Shown piece by piece: positions 59,001-64,000 of a DNA stretch of 64,000 nt. Position 1 is the stretch's first letter, and each line of letters begins with the position of its first letter. The position numbers and the translations under genes were made by a program. The notes beneath the pieces were generated by a model. That model was given only the letters and a program-made list of their open reading frames with translations, was not told the origin of the DNA and searched no databases. This stretch comes from Siphonodentalium dalli (taxonomy: Eukaryota; Mollusca; Scaphopoda; Gadilida; Siphonodentaliidae). The stretch is from assembly GCA_032622095.1 (NCBI GenBank), contig CP136067.1, forward strand, positions 56,027,899 to 56,091,898, in the 5' to 3' direction.

Positions 59001-59898
59001 AAGAGTAAAATCCAAGATGGCTGCTGGTGGCCATGTTTATTGGCCGAACAACCTCAAAATCACTCGTTCCCATCTACATGTCAATATTAACATCCATGAC
59101 AAATTTCATGATGATCAGACGAACAGTACGACATGTAGCCCGCGCCAATGGATTGAATTTTGAAATCTAAGATGGCCGCCAGCGGCCATGTTTTTTGACC
59201 GAATGACCCCACAATGATTCGTTCCCATCTACATGTCAATGTCAACAATCATGACAAATTTCATAAAGATTAGACCAAAGGTACAACCTGTAGCCTGCGC
59301 CAAAGGATTTAGTCATGCAAAGAGTAAAATCCAAGATGGCTGCTGGCGGCCATGTTTTTTGGCCGAACAACTCCAAAATCACTCGTTCCCATCTACATGA
59401 CATTGTTAACATCCGTGACAAATTTCATAAACTTCCGACCAAAACAACGACCTGTAGCCCGCGCCAAAGGATTTAGTCATGCAAAGTGTAAAATCCAAGA
59501 TGGCTGCTGGCAGCCATGTTTTTTGGCCGAACGACCCCAAAATGACTCGTTCCCATCTACATGTCATAATTAACACCAATGACAAATTTCATGATGATCA
59601 GATGAACAGTACGACCTGTAGGCCGCGCCAATGGATTGAATCTTGAAATCCAAGATGGCTGCCAGCGGCCATGTTTTTTGGCCGAATAACCCCAAAATGA
59701 CTCGTTCCCATCTACATGTCAATGTCAACATTCATGACAAATTTCATGAAGATCAGACCGAAGGTACAACCTGTAGCCCGCGCCAAAGGAAATTGTTGAC
59801 GGACACACGGACACACGGACACACGGACACACGGACACACGGACGACGGACGCCAAACCATGGCAATAGCTCAAACTTACAAAAGTAAGTTGAGCTAA
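56045..59898 (+). mobile_element. Satellite-carrying element with TAGCTCAACTTA ends
   Basis: TAGCTCAACTTAGG at 56047 is mirrored by GTAAGTTGAGCTAA ending at 59898. The right end also forms a hairpin with AGCTCAAACTTAC. A minisatellite (ACGGACAC)n, about five copies, precedes the right end (59800-59845). Most of the interior is a satellite of about 160 bp. A second copy of the left flank (GTGTCAATGACACTGTAGCT) at 57299-57318 shows one element nested in or fused to another. Termini and internal repeats resemble the plan at 25198-28446. Confidence 0.65.
56150..59795 (+). repeat. Satellite array, unit about 160 bp, roughly 21 copies
   Basis: Units are marked by GATTTAGTCATGCAAAGAGT, CCAAGATGGCTGCTGGCGGC, GACTCGTTCCCATCTACATG and ACGACCTGTAGCCCG. 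GACTCGTTCCCATC-type strings occur about every 155-170 bp. The array is broken at about 57095-57390 by other DNA. Two unit types alternate: one with TTTAGTCATGCAAAG, one with GATTGAATCTTGAAATCC. Open frames here are satellite translations. Confidence 0.9.
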
Positions 59899-60215
59899 TA
59901 AATGAGTTGAGACAATATATTAGAGTTCTTTATTTTGTTGAGGAGCATCAGTGAATGCATTTCTTAATGAAAAATTCCCTTATCCCGATATGACGAAACC
60001 AGTTAAATATGTGAGGGTAAGTTTGAAAATCTTCGATGTTGGTGGCCGTTTTGGACGCCACCTTAAAACAATTATCAAATATGAAGTGTCCGATGCTGTA
60101 TATATCGTCATTTCTGTATAGTGTCACAACATACGCCACAAAATAAGAAAATAACTCCCTGTGAAATGTGAATCTCACTCATCAGCCTTTGTTAGTCATA
60201 TGAGACCAGTTGAAA

Positions 60216-63200
60216 TCTCATATATATTTTGAAGACCTCTGTCTGTATGTTTGTTTGTTTGTCATGCGCAGACGAGATCTCGGAAACGGGTGGAGCTATC
60301 GACTTGAAATTTGCTATGTGAATGTATCTTGCCCCGGATACGAATTTTATCGGGTCGCCGAGCCCGTGCGACACCAGCTTCGCGCATGCGCAGACGAGAT
60401 CTCGGAAACGGGTGCTATCGACTTGAAATTTGGTTTTTGAAACGGGTGGAGCTATCGACTTGAAATTTGGTTTTTGAATAGCCCGGACAACGTCGGGCTC
60501 ATCGTCCGTCCGTCCGTCCGTCCGTCCGTCCGTCCGTCCGTCCGTCCGTCCGTCCGTCCGTCCGTCCGTCCGTCCGTCCGTCCGTCCGTCCGTCCGTCCG
60601 TCCGTCCGTCCGTCCGTCCGTCCGTCCGTCCGTCCGTCCGTCCGTCCGTCCGTCCGTCCGTCCGTCCGTCCGTCCGTCCGTCCGTCCGTCCGTCCGTCCG
60701 TCCGTCCGTCCGTCCGTCCGTCATTTATACAAATCTACGATTCTCGACCGATCGGGACGAAACTTGGTACGTGTGTGTAGTTTGACCAGGCGGTGAACGT
60801 TGTCGTATTGGCGAGCCCGTGCGGCGCCCGCTTCGCACATGCGCAGACGAGATCTCGGAAACGGGTGGAGCTATCGACTTGAAATTTGCTATGTGAATGT
60901 ATCTTGCCCCGGATACGAATTTTATCGGGTCGCCGAGCCCGTGCGACACCAGCTTCGCGCATGCGCAGACGAGATCTCGGAAACGGGTGGAGCTATCGAC
61001 TTGAAATTTGCTATGTGAATGTATCTTGCCCCGGATACGAATTTTATCGGGTCGCCGAGCCCGTGCGACGCCAGCTTCGCGCATGCGCAGACCAGATCTC
61101 GGAAACGGGTAGAGCTATCGACTTGAAATTCGGGCTGGGTAGAGCTATCGACTTGAAATTTGGTTTTTGAATAGCCCGGACAACGTCGGGCTCATCGGCT
61201 AGTCTCATATATATTTTGAAGACCTCTGTCTGTATGTATGTTTGTTTGTTTGTTTGTTTGTCTGTCTGTCTGTCATTTATACAAATCTACAATTCTCGAC
61301 CGATCTGGACGAAACTTGGTACGTGTGTGTAGTTTGACCAGGCGGTGAACGTTGTCGTATTGGCGAGCCCGTGCGGCGGCCGCTTCGCGCATGCGCAGAC
61401 GAGATCTCGGAAACGGGTGGAGCTATCGACTTGAAATTTGCTATGTGAATGTATCTTGCCCCGGATACGAATTGTATCGGGTCGCCGAGCCCGTGCGACA
61501 CCAGCTTCGCGCATGTGCAGACGAGATCTCGGAAACGGGTGGAGCTATCGACTTGAAATTTGCTATGTGAATGTATCTTGCCCCGGATACGAATTTTATC
61601 GGGTCGCCGAGCCCGTGCGACGCCAACTTCGCGCATGCGCAGACCAGATCTCGGAATCGGGTAGAGCTATCGTCTTGAAATTTGGTTTTTGACCAGATCT
61701 CGGAAACGGGTGAAGCTATCGATTTGAAATTTGGTTTTTGAATAGCCCGGACAACGTCGGGCTCATCGGCTAGTCTCATATATATATTTTGAAGACCTCT
61801 GTTTGTTTGTTTGTCTGTCATTAATACAAATCTACGATTCTCGACCGATCGGGACGAAACTTGGTACGTGAGTGTAGTTTGACCAGGCGGTCGTCGTTGT
61901 CATATTGGTGAGCCCGTGCGGAGCCCGCTTCGCGCATGCGCAGACGAGATATCGGAAACGGGTGGAGCTATCGACTTGAAATTTGCTATGTGAATGTATC
62001 TTGCCCCGGATGCGAATTTTATCGGGTCGCCGAGCCCGTGCGGCGCCCGCTTCGCGCATGCGCAGACGAGATCTCGGAAACGGGTGTAGCTATCGACTTG
62101 AAATTTGGTTTTTGAATAGCTATCGACTTGAAATTTGATTTTTTGAATAGCCCGGACAACGTCGGGCTCATCGGCTAGTCTCATATATATTTTGAAGACC
62201 TCTGTCTGTATGTATGTTTGTTTGTTTGTTTGTCTGTCATTAATACAAATCTACGATTTTTGACCGATCGGGACGAAACTTGGTACGTGTGTGTAGTTTG
62301 ACCAGGCGGTGAACGTTGTCGTGTTGGCGAGCCCGTGCGGCGCCCGCTTCGCGCATGCGCAGACGAGATCTCGGAAACGGGTGGAGCTATCGACTTGAAA
62401 TTTGCTATGTGAATGTATCTTGCCCCGGATACGAATTTTATCGGGTCGCCGAGCCCATGCGACACCAGCTTCGCGCATGCGCAGACGAGATCTCGAAAAC
62501 GGGTGGAGCTATCGACTTGAAATTTGTTATGTGAATGTATCTTGCCCCGGATACGAATATTATCGGGTCGCCGAGCCCGTGCGACGCCAGCTTCGCGCAT
62601 GCGCAGACCAGATCTAGGAAACGGGTAGAGCTATCGACTTGAAATTTTGTTTTTGAATAGCCCGAAGAACGTCGGGCTCATCGGCTAGTCTCATATATAT
62701 TTTGAAGACCTCTGTCTGTATGTTTGTTTGTCTGTCTGTCTGTCTGTCTGTCATTAATACAAATCTACGATTCTCGACCGATCGGGACGAAACTTGGTAC
62801 GTGTGTGTAGTTTGACCAGGCGGTGAACGTTGTCGTATTGGCGAGCCCGTGCGGCGCCCGCTTCGCGCATGCGCAGACGAGATCTCGGAAACGGGTGGAG
62901 CTATCGACTTGAAATTTGCTATGTGAATGTATCTTGCCCCGGATACGAATTTGATCGGGTCGCCGAGCCCGTGCGACACCAGCTTCGCGCATGCGCAGAC
63001 GAGATCTCGGAAACGGGTGGAGCTATCGACTTGAAATTTGCTATGTGAATGTATCTTGCCCCGGATACGAATTCTATCGGGTCGCCGAGTCCATGCGACG
63101 CCAGCTTCGCGCATGCGCAGACCAGATCTCGGAAACGGGTAGAGCTATCGACTTGAAATTTTGTTTTCGAATAGCCCGGACAACGTCGGGCTCATCGGCT

Positions 63201-63716
63201 AGTCTCATATATATTTTGAAGACCTCTGTCTGTATGTTTGTTTGTCTGTCTGTCTGTCTGTCTGTCATTAATACAAATCTACGATTCTCGACCGATCGGG
63301 ACGAAACTTGGTACGTGTGTGTAGTTTGACCAGGCGGTGAACGTTGTCGTATTGGCGAGCCCGTGCGGCGCCCGCTTCGCGCATGCGCAGACGAGATATC
63401 GGAAACGGGTGGAGCTATCGACTTGAAATTTGCTATGTGAATGTATCTTGCCCCGGATACGAATTTGATCGGGTCGCCGAGCCCGTGCGACACCAGCTTC
63501 GCGCATGCGCAGACGAGATCTCGGAAACGGGTGGAGCTATCGACTTGAAATTTGCTATGTGAATGTATCTTGCCCCGGATACGAATTTTATCGGGTCGCC
63601 GAGTCCGTGCGACGCCAGCTTCGCGCATGCGCAGACCAGATCTCGGAAACGGGTAGAGCTATCGACTTGAAATTTTGTTTTCGAATAGCCCGGACAACGT
63701 CGGGCTCATCGGCTAG
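60216..63716 (+). mobile_element. Head-to-tail array of six Helitron-like units, family A
   Basis: Unit starts (TCTCATATATATTTTGAAGA or with one extra TA) lie at 60216, 61203, 61774, 62179, 62689 and 63203. Each unit after the first begins directly after the CTAG of the previous one. Lengths are about 987 (with a microsatellite), 571, 405, 510, 514 and 514 bp. Each ends with hairpin AGCCCGGACAACGTCGGGCT, CATCGG and CTAG before T. A CTGT/TTGT microsatellite, CGATCGGGACGAAACTTGGT and two or three 122-bp subunits follow each start. Confidence 0.8.
60504..60723 (+). repeat. (GTCC)n microsatellite, about 55 units
   Basis: A near-uninterrupted 220-bp tetranucleotide run replaces the 3' CTAG end and the next 5' start between two family A units. 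It reads open in several frames as TDGR or SVRP repeats; these are not genes. Confidence 0.95.
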
Positions 63717-64000
63717 TCTATTATATATTTTGAAAGATCTGTGTGTGTGTGTGTTTGTCTGTGTGTGTGTGTAATCGATGAACTCAAAAACGACAGACCC
63801 GATTTCGATGAAACTTGGTACGTGGGGTTATTTGCCCGTGCGACGTGACCTTGACCTTGAAATCGGGTCATTTCAAGGTCAAACGCCCGAATATCACGGG
63901 ATTTCGATGAAACTTGGTATGTGGGGGTACTTTCTTATGACGAGTCTCATAAGCATATTCATTTGCCCGTGCGACGTGACCTTGACCTTTAAATCGGTTA
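63717..64000 (+). mobile_element. Helitron-like unit, family B, cut by window edge
   Basis: TCTATTATATATTTTGAAAG follows the CTAG of the last family A unit. It has a GT-rich microsatellite, GATTTCGATGAAACTTGGTA and the CGTGACCTTGACCTTGAAAT module. The A-then-B order repeats that at 52759/52760. Confidence 0.72.

Noticed and set aside
56150-59795. Possible CRISPR-like array because of regular spacing
   Set aside because: Spacing is that of a degenerate satellite with similar sequence throughout; there are no unique spacers, and the genome is animal.
60452-60785. Open frames of 90-103 codons made of TDGR or SVRP repeats
   Set aside because: They are translations of the (GTCC)n microsatellite in a non-coding repeat.

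Overview
The window is nuclear DNA from an animal, most probably a marine invertebrate; a lophotrochozoan such as a mollusc, brachiopod or annelid fits best, but no marker fixes the species. The reasons are the absence of operon-like gene packing, one lone intronless rhodopsin-family receptor, animal-type non-LTR and Gypsy retrotransposon remnants, and a very dense population of MITEs, Helitron-like repeats and satellites of the kind seen in those genomes. No rRNA, tRNA or CRISPR was found.

Only one host gene is convincing: a complete 452-codon class A neuropeptide-type GPCR on the minus strand at 42725-44083. Every other recognisable coding stretch belongs to mobile DNA. These are the C-terminal end of a non-LTR reverse transcriptase with its 3' tail (1-1713), a second 5'-truncated non-LTR element (10786-12613) whose last 400 bp occur again at 13753-14150, a frame-broken third non-LTR fragment (about 36850-37736) lying between remnants of a Gypsy gag and protease, a frameshifted KRBA2/Ginger-like integrase (23127-23628, minus), and a two-exon BED-finger/TRWN remnant of a hAT transposase (33301-33996, minus).

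Layout. 1-5 kb: LINE end, then unassigned DNA and a 71-bp direct repeat pair. 5.0-7.0 kb: a hAT MITE with an 8-bp target duplication inside an inverted repeat pair. 8.1-8.6 kb: piggyBac-like TTAA MITEs carrying a 70-bp hairpin. 10.7-15.8 kb and 18.5-21.0 kb: two large elements of one unassigned class. Both have exact 8-bp target duplications, related termini (consensus SGGTSYKACTAAA), GC-rich 10-bp subterminal repeats and internal satellite arrays arranged as opposed arms. 16-25 kb: foldback and TIR elements and the integrase remnant. 25.2-28.4 kb: a mosaic of tandem degenerate repeats with a ggacgg minisatellite and nested palindromes. 33.0-34.6 kb: hAT element. 34.8-36.2, 49.2-54.0 and 60.2-64.0 kb: head-to-tail Helitron-like arrays with CTAG|TC junctions. 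36.3-38.6 kb: retrotransposon mosaic. 42.7-44.1 kb: GPCR. 44.5-45.7 kb: two copies of a dispersed repeat. 49.3-52.5 kb: a 1.34-kb tandem block inserted in a Helitron-like unit. 56.0-59.9 kb: a satellite of about 160 bp (about 21 copies) within an element with matching ends.

The genes do not form a pathway. What links the window is how mobile elements are built: several unrelated classes carry internal satellites, and some insert into or next to one another at fixed positions.
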